Assembly (NCBI RefSeq): GCF_004212635.1
Contig: NZ_PSRT01000046.1
Coordinates: forward strand, 1-58,747
DNA: 58,747 nucleotides
Source of the DNA: Bradyrhizobium genosp. SA-3
GTDB taxonomy: Bacteria; Pseudomonadota; Alphaproteobacteria; Rhizobiales; Xanthobacteraceae
Direction: 5' to 3'
The translations under genes were made by a program, and so were the position numbers. Of this stretch, positions 18,414 through 28,614 are shown piece after piece (the stretch's first letter is position 1; each line of letters opens with the position of its first letter). The notes beneath the pieces were generated by a model. The model saw only the letters and a list, made by a program, of their open reading frames with translations. It searched no databases and was not told the origin of the DNA.

Positions 18414-18860
18414 CTACTCGTGCCGGTGACCGTGCTTCCGCGCCTTCACGTGCTTGCCCTCGCCGGTCGGAATCATCACCACGCGGCCGTAGCGCACGCC
18501 GCGTTCGGCGATGATGTGGTCGGCGAAATGCTTGACCTCGGAGGCCGCGCCGCGCAGCGCCGTCATCTCCATGCAATTGTTGTCGTCGAGATGAACGTGC
18601 AGGGTCGCCAGTGCGAGGTCGTGATGGCCGTGGAATTCCTGCACTAGCCGTTTCGAGAGATCGCGCGCGGCGTGGTCGTAGACATAGACGAGGCCGGCGA
18701 CGCAGCGACCGGTCTGCGCGGTGTCCTCGGTGCTCTGTTGCAGGCCGGCGCGGGCGAGATCGCGGATGATCTCGCTGCGGTTCTGGTAGCCGCGTGCTTC
18801 CGCCGCCGCGTCGATCTCCGCCAGCAGATCATCCTCGATCGTGATCGTAATTCGCTGCAT
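18414..18860 (-). CDS. nikR: NikR nickel-responsive ribbon-helix-helix regulator
   Basis: The start is ATG 18860 (MQRITITIEDD), giving 148 residues. The N-terminal ribbon-helix-helix (about 1-45) binds DNA and the ACT-like C-terminal domain binds Ni(II). The square-planar ligands known from E. coli (H76, H87, H89, C95) correspond to H77, H88, H90 and C96 here, within EFHGHHDLALATLHVHLDDNNC, so the metal site is intact. The tail KHVKARKHGHRHE is histidine-rich. No nik transporter genes are nearby; it stands alone between two repeats and beside a copper-type ATPase. Confidence 0.93.
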   Translation of the reverse strand: MQRITITIEDDLLAEIDAAAEARGYQNRSEIIRDLARAGLQQSTEDTAQTGRCVAGLVYVYDHAARDLSKRLVQEFHGHHDLALATLHVHLDDNNCMEMTALRGAASEVKHFADHIIAERGVRYGRVVMIPTGEGKHVKARKHGHRHE

Positions 18861-18907
18861 CAGATGCTCTCCGTGCGTGCCGCGGCAAGACGCTGGCTCG
18901 TTCGTGT

Positions 18908-18991
18908 GTAGCCCGGATGGAGCGAAGCGCAATCCGGGATAATCTCTATGCAGACAGAACCCGGATTTTCGCTTCGCTCCATCCAGGCTAC
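18908..18991. repeat. Palindromic repeat, family E
   Basis: GTAGCCCGGATGGAGCGAAG is mirrored, with small differences, by CTTCGCTCCATCCAGGCTAC. It occupies the gap between nikR and the ATPase gene. A second copy is at 37575-37660. Confidence 0.82.
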
Positions 18992-19037
18992 GCACACCTT
19001 ACCTCGCTCCGCGAACGAAGCGAGGGGGGCGCCAGCC

Positions 19038-21500
<2,463 letters not shown>

Positions 21501-21523
21501 TTCCATGCTCCGGCCTTGCAACC

Positions 21524-21542
21524 TATACCCGGTAGGGGTATA
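21524..21542. promoter_or_regulatory. Putative CsoR operator between the ATPase gene and csoR
   Basis: TATACCC-GGTAG-GGGTATA is a perfect 7+7 inverted repeat with a 5-bp centre, of the A/T-flanked C-tract/G-tract form recognised by copper CsoR proteins. It is the only dyad in the 50-bp divergent gap, so it could control both genes. It ends eight bases before the csoR ATG. Confidence 0.7.
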
Positions 21543-21550
21543 TAGACCCC

Positions 21551-21826
21551 ATGCGCAAGGACATCAAGGCATCTGTCGGAAAACGTCTCGGCCGGATCGA
21601 GGGCCAGGTTCGCGGCCTCTCGAAAATGGTAGAGGAAGACCGCTACTGCATCGACATCGTCACGCAGATCTCGGCGGTGCGCGCCGCGCTGCGCCGGGTC
21701 GAGGAGGAGATCCTGAAGGATCACGTCGCCCATTGCGTCGAGCACGCCATCGCCAGCGGCGACAAGGCCGATCAGCGCGAGAAGCTCGCGGAGCTGATGG
21801 CAGTGATCGGACGGGCGGAGCGGTAA
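21551..21826 (+). CDS. csoR: CsoR-type copper-sensing repressor
   Basis: This 91-residue all-helical repressor has the CsoR/RcnR/FrmR N-terminal KRLGRIEGQVRGLSKMVEE. The Cu(I) ligands fit the CsoR pattern exactly: C33, H58 and C62 have the same spacing (25 and 4) as C36, H61 and C65 of the Mycobacterium tuberculosis protein, which argues against RcnR (nickel/cobalt) and FrmR (formaldehyde). It is divergent from the ATPase gene and should repress it until copper binds. No Shine-Dalgarno sequence is visible before ATG 21551, because the operator dyad occupies that space. Confidence 0.92.
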   Translation: MRKDIKASVGKRLGRIEGQVRGLSKMVEEDRYCIDIVTQISAVRAALRRVEEEILKDHVAHCVEHAIASGDKADQREKLAELMAVIGRAER

Positions 21827-21831
21827 TTCTC

Positions 21832-21904
21832 GTCATTGCGAGCGCAGCGAAGCAATCCAGACTGTCTCTGGTCCGCCATCGGCCGGTGCCAAACTCGCAA
21901 TGAC
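21832..21904. repeat. Palindromic repeat, family F
   Basis: GTCATTGCGAGCGCAGCGAA at the left, inverse GCAATGAC at the right end. Related copies are at 34633-34717 and 53106-53185. Confidence 0.8.
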
Positions 21905-21934
21905 GGGAAAGAGAAACGCCACATCCCCCTCATC

Positions 21935-22061
21935 GTCGTCCCGGCGAAGGCCGGGACCCATAACCTCAGGGAGGGGTTTGGCGAAGACTCGTCATTCGGT
22001 GCTCTCACCGCACGCAATCGATAGATCACGCGGTATGGGTCCCGGCCTTCGCCGGGACGAC
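21935..22061. repeat. Palindromic intergenic repeat, family C
   Basis: Starts GTCGTCCCGGCGAAGGCC and ends with its inverse; contains the TAGATCACGCGGTATGGGTC block. It directly follows a family F element, so two different repeats share one 240-bp gap. Confidence 0.87.
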
Positions 22062-22068
22062 AGTGGAG

Positions 22069-23034
22069 CTACGCCGCCCTCTCTCTTGCCCGGCCCCGCC
22101 GCCGCGGGCGGTACATCGCCAGCCTCTTCAGCAGCGGGAAATGCCCGGCCATCTCGGCAGGTTGCTTGCTCACTTCCTCAGCCGAAATCTCAGCCGGCGT
22201 CTCTTCGTCAATCGCTTCAGGAACGAGCGGCGGCGCACGGAGCGTTTCTGGAAACACACTGAATGTGCCCGCCACCTCCTCGAGCGGCTTCTGCTTGTCG
22301 GCCCAGTGCAAGGCGGTGTAGTCGAAGCCGTGCACGATGGTGGGTTTGACGACTTCGAAATAGGGCGAGATGTCGAAGTCGCGGGGCATGTAGAGCGAGG
22401 AATCGCGGATGTGCAGGATCTCGCGGCGCGCAGCGCGGCTGCCGGCCTTGGTGATCTTCGGCAGGATCGGGTAGCGCACTGCGTCGAACGCCTGCGCGAT
22501 CAGCGCCGAGCAAATGATCTTGGTCGGATCGCCCGATCCCAGCGCGATCATGCGCCGCCGCCAGCGCTGTGGCACCGGCAGCGGGAACAGGAAGCGCATG
22601 AGGTCGACGATGTTCTTGGTGTCGTAGCCGAAGCCGATGCGGTTGATCGCATAGCGGCAGACGGTGGTGCGGTCCTCATGGGACAGTCCGACCGGGCGGC
22701 AAACGCGGGTGTGATAGGGGAAATATTTCGACAAAGGCGCAGAGGTGACGCCCTCGCCGATATTGGCCTCGATCAGCACATGCGGTTCGCCGTCCGCCTC
22801 TTCCGCGCCCTCGATCGGACCGACATAGAGCGCAGCATGCGACCAGGTCGACTGCGTCAGATATTTGATGATGCCGGAGATGCGGTTGTTGCCCTCGACC
22901 AGCAGCACGTCGCCGGGCTCGATGACGCCGCGCAGGTGCTCCGGGTCGCTCGGCGTGAACGGCTCGTAGCCCGGCACCTCCTTCGAGAGGTACGCGGCAA
23001 TCAGCTTGCCGACTGAGTCCAGGACCGTCCCCAT
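22069..23034 (-). CDS. YiiX-like permuted papain-fold (NlpC/P60 superfamily) protein
   Basis: The 321-residue protein has the catalytic elements of an NlpC/P60-type cysteine peptidase in circularly permuted order: the histidine comes first (H66 in TWSHAALYVG, after PGDVLLVEG) and the cysteine later (C175 in TKIICSALIAQAF). This order defines the YaeF/YiiX branch, which includes amidases and acyltransferases acting on cell-wall peptides or lipids. No clear signal peptide is present, so the protein may be cytoplasmic or membrane-associated through its amphipathic start. The C-terminus is Pro/Arg-rich (YRPRRRGRARERAA). Actual substrate unknown. Confidence 0.75.
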   Translation of the reverse strand: MGTVLDSVGKLIAAYLSKEVPGYEPFTPSDPEHLRGVIEPGDVLLVEGNNRISGIIKYLTQSTWSHAALYVGPIEGAEEADGEPHVLIEANIGEGVTSAPLSKYFPYHTRVCRPVGLSHEDRTTVCRYAINRIGFGYDTKNIVDLMRFLFPLPVPQRWRRRMIALGSGDPTKIICSALIAQAFDAVRYPILPKITKAGSRAARREILHIRDSSLYMPRDFDISPYFEVVKPTIVHGFDYTALHWADKQKPLEEVAGTFSVFPETLRAPPLVPEAIDEETPAEISAEEVSKQPAEMAGHFPLLKRLAMYRPRRRGRARERAA

Positions 23035-23226
23035 TTCGAACTCCCCCCACGGCCTTTTCCGGCCGTCTTTTTCCCTTCTCTATCATGGTCGAAACGTGTT
23101 GCAATTCGGTTCATCACTCTGTGAGATCAAGCACGATTGATTCACCATGATGGTTGCTGTGCAACATCAGATACGGCAAGGTTCGCGGGCTGTTCCCGTT
23201 CGCCGCAAGTCCCCGGAAACCATGAC

Positions 23227-24615
23227 ATGACAATCACGCGTCGCGGTTTCCTTTCGGCGTCCGCGGCCCTTGCCGCGATGCCGGTGCTGCGCGCAACTGC
23301 CGCGCCCCTGCCGCGGGAGGCTGACATCGTCGTGATCGGCGCGGGGGCTGCGGGAATTGCCGCAGCGCGGCGCATCATGGCCGCCAACCGCAAGGTTGTG
23401 GTGGTGGAAGCGGCGGCCCAGATCGGCGGCCGTTGCATCACGGACAGCACGACTTTCGGCGCGCCGTTCGACCGCGGCGCGCGCTGGATGCACAATCCCG
23501 AGACCAATCCGATGATCCGGCTGGCGCGCGGCGCCGGGCTCGACGTGTTGCCGGCGCCATCGGGCCAGAAAATGCGCATCGGCCGCCGCAACGCACGCGC
23601 CGGCGAGACCGAGGAGTTCCTGGCTGCGCTGGTCCGCGCCAATCGCGCCATCGACGACGCCGCGCGCGGCAAGCTGGATACCTCCTGCGCCTCCGTGCTG
23701 CCAAAGGATCTCGGCGACTGGGCCGGCGCGGCCGAGTTCATGCTGGGCGCGGGCTTCGCCGGCAAGGATCTGAAGGAGCTTTCGGCGATCGACAAGACCC
23801 GCGCGCAGGACCGCAATGGCGCGATCGCCTGCCGCCAAGGTCTGGGGACGCTGATCGCGAAACTCGGCGAGCAGGCGCCGGTGGCGCTCTCGACGCCGGC
23901 GAGCCGGATCGTCTGGAGCAATCGCGACGTCGGCGTGGAGACTCCGAGCGGCAAGATCGCCGCCCGCGCCGCCATCATCACGGTCTCGACCAACGTGCTG
24001 ACCTCTGGCGCGATCAAGTTCGCACCCGACATTCCGAAGCGCACGTTAGACGCGGCATCGAAGCTCACCCTCGGCAGCTATGATCATATCGTGCTGCAAT
24101 TGCCGGGCAATCCGCTCGGGTTGTCGCGCGACGACATCCTGATCGAGCAAAGCAACTCGACGCGCACGGCCCGCATGTTCGCCAATATCGGCGGCTCCTC
24201 GCTGTGCTCGATCGACGTCGGCGGCTCGTTCGGCCGCGATCTCTCCGAACAGGGCGAGAAGGCGATGACGGCCTTCGCGAAGGAGTGGATCACCAAACTG
24301 TTCGGCAGCGAGGCTGCGGCCGCCGTGCAGAAGACCAGCGCGACGCGCTGGAATGCCTCGCCCTATGTCATGGGCGCGATGTCGGCGGCCTCGCCCGGCG
24401 GCCAGCTCTCGCGAAAGGTTTTGGCGGAGCCGATCGGCAACATGTTCCTCGCCGGCGAAGCCACCCACGACACGCTGTGGGGCACGGTCGACGGCGCCTG
24501 GGAAAGCGGCGAACGCGCCGCGGAGGCCGCGCTGCGCAAGATCGGCGCGCTCAAGGACGAGCCGGCGGACGTGCCGACGCAGTCGACGAAGAAGCGCAGG
24601 GCGCCGCGGCAGTAG
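23227..24615 (+). CDS. Tat-exported FAD-dependent amine oxidase-like protein
   Basis: The 462-residue product starts at ATG 23227 with a twin-arginine signal (MTITRRGFLSASAALAAMPV), so it is probably folded with FAD before export. The mature part has the FAD-binding VVIGAGAAGIAAARR, the GG doublet region IGGRCITD and a C-terminal FAD-contact block FLAGEATHDTLWGTVDGAWESGERAA typical of flavin monoamine oxidases. The first-domain motif DRGARWMHNPETNP replaces the usual GA-WIHG. It would oxidise an amine in the periplasm; the substrate is not predictable. It stands alone on the plus strand between minus-strand genes, with a family C repeat after it. Confidence 0.85.
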   Translation: MTITRRGFLSASAALAAMPVLRATAAPLPREADIVVIGAGAAGIAAARRIMAANRKVVVVEAAAQIGGRCITDSTTFGAPFDRGARWMHNPETNPMIRLARGAGLDVLPAPSGQKMRIGRRNARAGETEEFLAALVRANRAIDDAARGKLDTSCASVLPKDLGDWAGAAEFMLGAGFAGKDLKELSAIDKTRAQDRNGAIACRQGLGTLIAKLGEQAPVALSTPASRIVWSNRDVGVETPSGKIAARAAIITVSTNVLTSGAIKFAPDIPKRTLDAASKLTLGSYDHIVLQLPGNPLGLSRDDILIEQSNSTRTARMFANIGGSSLCSIDVGGSFGRDLSEQGEKAMTAFAKEWITKLFGSEAAAAVQKTSATRWNASPYVMGAMSAASPGGQLSRKVLAEPIGNMFLAGEATHDTLWGTVDGAWESGERAAEAALRKIGALKDEPADVPTQSTKKRRAPRQ

Positions 24616-24642
24616 GGCAACTGAGCGGTAACAAACTCCGCC

Positions 24643-24769
24643 GTCGTCCCGGCGAAGGCCGGGACCCATAACCACAAAACGTGGGTTGGCGAAGACTCGT
24701 AGTTCGGTACCTCTATCCGTCGCTGCCGATAGATCACGCGGTATGGATCCCGGCCTTCGCCGGGACGAC
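24643..24769. repeat. Palindromic intergenic repeat, family C
   Basis: GTCGTCCCGGCGAAGGCC to its inverse, with the TAGATCACGCGGTATGGATC block. It lies between convergent genes. Confidence 0.87.
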
Positions 24770-24781
24770 TCGTGGAGAGAG

Positions 24782-25552
24782 TCAGCGCAACACGCCATCC
24801 AACGCCGGCAGCCCAAAAATCACCGCCAGCGCGATCAGCGCGTAGCAAATGCCGCGGAACACCTTCTCGCTGGCGCGGCCGAACAGGGAGGCGCCGAACG
24901 CGACGCCCATCGCATAGACCGGGCCGACGATCAGCGAAAGCACGAGCGACTCGCACGAGATCAGGCCCGTGGTCGCGTAACTGACCATCGAGAAGAAAGC
25001 CGACGCGCCGAAGAACAGCACGATGTTGGCGCGCGCGACGATCGGGGCGATGGGGCGCCCGAGCCAATAGCCGACGATCGGCGGGCCGCCGGTCTGCGCG
25101 AGGCCGCTACAGAAGCCGGATAGGCCGCCGATGCCGACCGAGAGCCAGGCGTGGTCCTTGCCGCGATAGCGCCAGCCCGACAGCAGCAGGAGCAGCAGCG
25201 CGGCGACGAAGCAGGAGATGATCCAGCGCGTGGTGACGGGCTCGAGCACGCTGAGGAAATAGGTGCCAAGGGGCACGCCGATCAGCGCGCCCAGCACGAT
25301 CACGGCAGTGGCCTTGCGGTCCGCCTTGCGCCAGGCGTCGGGCAGGAGCGGCGCGGCCGCGGCGAAATCGATCACGAGCAGCAAGGCGGCAACGAGCCGC
25401 GGCGCAGCTATGCTGCTCGCCAGCGGCATGAAGATCAGTGCCGCGCCGAAGCCGGAGAAGCCGCGGGCTGTGCCCGAAATGAAAGCGACGGCGCAGAGCG
25501 CCATCGCAATGGTGAGGCTGACGTCCTTCGGGAAGAAGTCGGCGGGACTCAT
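24782..25552 (-). CDS. TauE/SafE (TSUP) family permease
   Basis: A 256-residue integral membrane protein with about eight hydrophobic segments and the TSUP pattern: an opening GTARGFSGFGAALIFMPL with conserved glycines, and in the second half GIGGLSGFCSGLAQTGGPPIVGYW, the internal repeat of the same motif. TSUP proteins export or import small sulfur or organic anions (sulfite, sulfoacetate, taurine products). Its ATG overlaps the pheT stop by four bases (ATGA at 25549-25552), so it appears to be read through from the pheS-DUF559-pheT operon, with no obvious functional link. Confidence 0.9.
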   Translation of the reverse strand: MSPADFFPKDVSLTIAMALCAVAFISGTARGFSGFGAALIFMPLASSIAAPRLVAALLLVIDFAAAAPLLPDAWRKADRKATAVIVLGALIGVPLGTYFLSVLEPVTTRWIISCFVAALLLLLLSGWRYRGKDHAWLSVGIGGLSGFCSGLAQTGGPPIVGYWLGRPIAPIVARANIVLFFGASAFFSMVSYATTGLISCESLVLSLIVGPVYAMGVAFGASLFGRASEKVFRGICYALIALAVIFGLPALDGVLR

Positions 25553-27956
25553 CCGCGCAAGGTGCCACCGGTCTTCTTCGTCACCTCGGCCACGACCTTC
25601 GCGGCGACGGCCTCGATCTCCTGGTCGGTCAGCGTCTTCTCGCGCGGCTGGATCGTCACCGCGATCGCGATCGACTTCTTGCCGTCGTCGATGCCCTTAC
25701 CCTCGTAGACGTCGAAGACGTTGACGCCGGTGATCAGCTTCTTGTCGACGCCTTGCGCGGCGCGCACGATGTCGCCGGCCTTGACGGTACGATCGACGAT
25801 GAAGGCGAAGTCGCGCGAGACCGGCTGGAAAGCCGACAGCTCGATCACAGGCTTGGCGCGGGTCGGCTTCTTCTTCGCCTCGGGGATGCGGTCGAGGATC
25901 ACCTCGAACACCATCAAGGGGCCGTCGGCGCCAAGCGCCTCGAGCGCGCGCGGGTGCATCTCGCCGAAATAGCCGAGCACGTTCTGCGGGCCGATCTGGA
26001 TCGTGCCCGAGCGTCCCGGATGCAGCCAGCCGGGACCACCGGCGACGATCTGAAGCGCCTGCATCGGCGTGCCGGCAGCGGCGAGCACCGCCAGCGCGTC
26101 CGCCTTGGCATCGAACACGTCGGCCTGCGCCGAACCGGACCAGTGCCGGCCGAGACCTTCCGAGCACGCAAAGCCGCGGCGCACGCCGCTCGCCGCCATG
26201 AATTGATCCTGCGGGCGGTCACCCCTGAACAGCTGCCCGACCTCGAACAGCGCGACATCGCCGAAACCACGATCGGCATTGGCCTGCGCCGCGGCGATCA
26301 GGCCCGCCAGCAGGGTCGGGCGCATGTCGGAGAGATCCGACGCGATCGGATTGGCGACTTCGAGCTCGCGCTGGCCGCCGCCGAACAAATTTGCCGCAGG
26401 TTTTGCGATGAACGACCACGTCACGGCCTCGACCATGCCGCGGCTCGCCAGCGCGCGCCGCGCGCGGCGGGTGCGCAGCTGGAGCGGGGTCAGCACCGGC
26501 TTGCGCGCGTCCTCGCCGCGCTCGAACGGCGTTTCCGGCACCTTGTCCACGCCGAAGATGCGGACGATCTCCTCGACGATGTCGGCCTTGCCGTGCACGT
26601 CGGTGCGCCAGGAGGGGACTGCGACCTTCACCACCGGGCCCGGCCCGCCATCATGAAACCGAGATGGGTCAGGATACGCTTCATCTCCGGCTGCGGCACT
26701 TCGATGCCGGACAGACGCTTGACCTCGGTGACTGGGAAATCGATCACGCGGTCGTCGCCGAAGGCCTTGCCGACCACCACGGTCTCCGACGGAGCGCCGC
26801 CGCACATCTCCATCACCAGCTTGGTCGCGAGCTCGAGCCCCGGCACCATGAAGGCCGGATCGACGCCGCGCTCGAAGCGGTAGCGCGCATCCGAATTGAT
26901 GCCGAGCTTGCGGCCGGTCTGGGCGATGTTGATCTCGTTCCACAGCGCCGATTCGATCAGCACGTCGGTGGTGTTCTCGTCGCAGCCGGAAGCTTCGCCA
27001 CCCATGATGCCGGCGAGCGATTCGACGCCGTGCTCGTCCGCGATCACGCAGATCGCCGGATCGAGATTGTAGGTGCGGCCGTCGAGTGCGAGCAGCGTCT
27101 CGCCCTCGCGGGCGCGGCGCACGACGAGATTGCCCTTCACCTTCTTGGCGTCGAACACATGCAGCGGCCGCGCGCGATCGAAGGTCATGAAATTGGTGAT
27201 GTCGACCAGCGCGTTGATCGGGCGCAGCCCGATTGCGGTCAGCCGCTTCTGCAGCCATTCCGGCGACGGCCCGTTCTTGACGCCGCGCACGAGGCGCAGC
27301 GCGAAGCCCGGGCACAGCGTGGAATCCTCGACCGAGACGTTCACGGGGCAGGGGAATTCACCCTTGATCGGCTTGATCGTGGGGTCCTTGAACTTGCCCA
27401 TGTCGGCGGCGGCAAGATCGCGCGCGATGCCGTGCACGCCGGTGCAGTCCTGCCGGTTCGGCGTCAGATTGATCTCGACCACGGGATCGCCAAGCGCGGC
27501 CCATTCGGCGTAGCCGGCGCCGATCGGGGCGTCCGCGGGCAATTCCATGATGCCATCATGGTCGTTGGAGATCTGCAGCTCGGCCGCCGAGCACAGCATG
27601 CCGCGGCTCTCGACGCCGCGGATGGTGCCGACACCGAGCGTGATGTCCTTGCCGGGAATGTAGGTGCCGGGCGGCGAGAACACGCTGACGAGCCCGGCCC
27701 GCGCATTCGGCGCGCCGCACACGACCTGCACCGGCGCGCCACCGTCACCGGTGTCGACCATGCAGACCCGCAGACGGTCCGCATTCGGATGCTGCTCGGC
27801 CGAGATCACCTTCGCAATGGTGAAGGGCTTGAGCGCCTTCGCCTTGTCCTCGATGTTCTCGACCTCGAGCCCGATCATGGTGAGCTTATCGGCGAGCTTG
27901 TCGAGCGGCTCGTCGGTCTCGAGATGATCTTTCAGCCAGGAGAGAGTGAATTTCAT
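25549..27956 (-). pseudogene. pheT: Phenylalanyl-tRNA synthetase beta subunit, interrupted by a one-base frameshift
   Basis: The PheT sequence runs from ATG 27956 (MKFTLSWLKDHLETDEPL) through the tRNA-binding EMAP-like domain, B3/B4 and B5 domains to about residue 440. In that frame it stops shortly after GFMMAG, near 26628. The remaining half (starting PGPVVKVAVPSWRTD) continues without a break in the next frame to 25549, ending with the FDX-ACB anticodon domain. Restoring one base gives 802 residues, the expected length. The break lies in a G/C run at about 26636-26649, where one G appears to be missing. PheT is essential, so a sequencing or assembly error is the likeliest cause. Confidence 0.9.
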
Positions 27957-28411
27957 GGCTGCTTTTTCTCCACGGAGACGGTCTGCTCCCTCTCCCGCTT
28001 GCGGGGGAGGGTTGGGGTGGGGGCTCTCTCCGCGACGGTGGTCGCGATTGTTTCGAGAACGCCGCCACGATTGGTCATGACATCGAGATTGCTGAAGCGA
28101 AGCACTTTGAAGCCCTTGGCTTCGATCAGAGCTGAGCGACGCGCATCGGCGCGCTTGCCTTTGTCCGAGAAGTGTTGGCCGCCGTCGAGCTCGATGACGA
28201 GCTTCGCTGAATGGCAAATGAAATCGGCGATATAGTTCTCGATCGGCACTTGGCAGCGAAAGCTGGCGCCATTTAGCCGGTTGCCGCGCAGCTCCGACCA
28301 GAGGATTCGCTCTGCATCGGTTGAGTTGCGCCTGAGCGCGCGCGCATTGGCGCGCAGTCTGGGTGACACTTTCCAGTCCGGATGCTTGGGATCAACCATC
28401 GGCAGCCCCAT
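27953..28411 (-). CDS. DUF559 (PD-(D/E)XK-like endonuclease fold) protein between pheS and pheT
   Basis: About 152 residues from ATG 28411, or 148 from ATG 28399 (MVDPKHPDWKVSPRLRANARALR). The DUF559 signature is clear: LRRNSTDAERILWSELR, then GASFRCQVPIENYIADFICHSAKLVIELDGGQH, with the acidic D and E-x-D positions of the nuclease fold, and GFKVLRFSNLDVM. The family resembles very-short-patch-repair endonucleases; its biological role is not established. Family G repeats lie on both sides, one just upstream of the start and one inside the last coding bases. Its TGA overlaps the pheT ATG (27953-27956), so pheT translation may depend on it. Confidence 0.85.
   Translation of the reverse strand: MGLPMVDPKHPDWKVSPRLRANARALRRNSTDAERILWSELRGNRLNGASFRCQVPIENYIADFICHSAKLVIELDGGQHFSDKGKRADARRSALIEAKGFKVLRFSNLDVMTNRGGVLETIATTVAERAPTPTLPRKREREQTVSVEKKQP
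27986..28024. repeat. Family G repeat (CCCGCTTGCGGGGGAGGG type)
   Basis: A hairpin made by CTCCCTCTCCCGC and GCGGGGGAGGG with a TTGGGGTGGGG tail. This copy lies inside the 3' end of the DUF559 gene and supplies its last residues (PTPTLPRKRERE). Confidence 0.8.
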
Positions 28412-28421
28412 TGCGGAGAAA

Positions 28422-28458
28422 CCCTCACCCCAACCCTCCCCCGCAAGCGGGGGAGGGA
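28422..28458. repeat. Family G repeat
   Basis: CCCTCACCCCAACCCTCCCC and a GCAAGCGGGGGAGGG arm, just upstream of the DUF559 start. Confidence 0.8.
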
Positions 28459-28527
28459 GTTCGACCTGTCGAGCAGACACAGAATCCGTACCCATGAGAC
28501 AAAGGCTACGCGCACGCTCCATCCGTT

Positions 28528-28563
28528 CCCTCCCCCGCTTGCGGGGGAGGGTCAGGGAGAGGG
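28528..28563. repeat. Family G repeat
   Basis: CCCTCCCCCGCTTGCGGGGG hairpin with AGGGTCAGGGAGAGGG tail, 50 bases before the end of pheS. With the copy at 28422 it forms an inverted pair. Confidence 0.8.
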
Positions 28564-28614
28564 TTCTCTCCACGGAGGGAACGGAGAGAGTCTTCCTGTG
28601 TCCGAGCGTCGCCA

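Noticed and set aside
26630..26655. Programmed ribosomal frameshift in pheT
   Set aside because: No slippery heptamer or downstream structure typical of a known signal is obvious, and a lost base in a G/C run is simpler.
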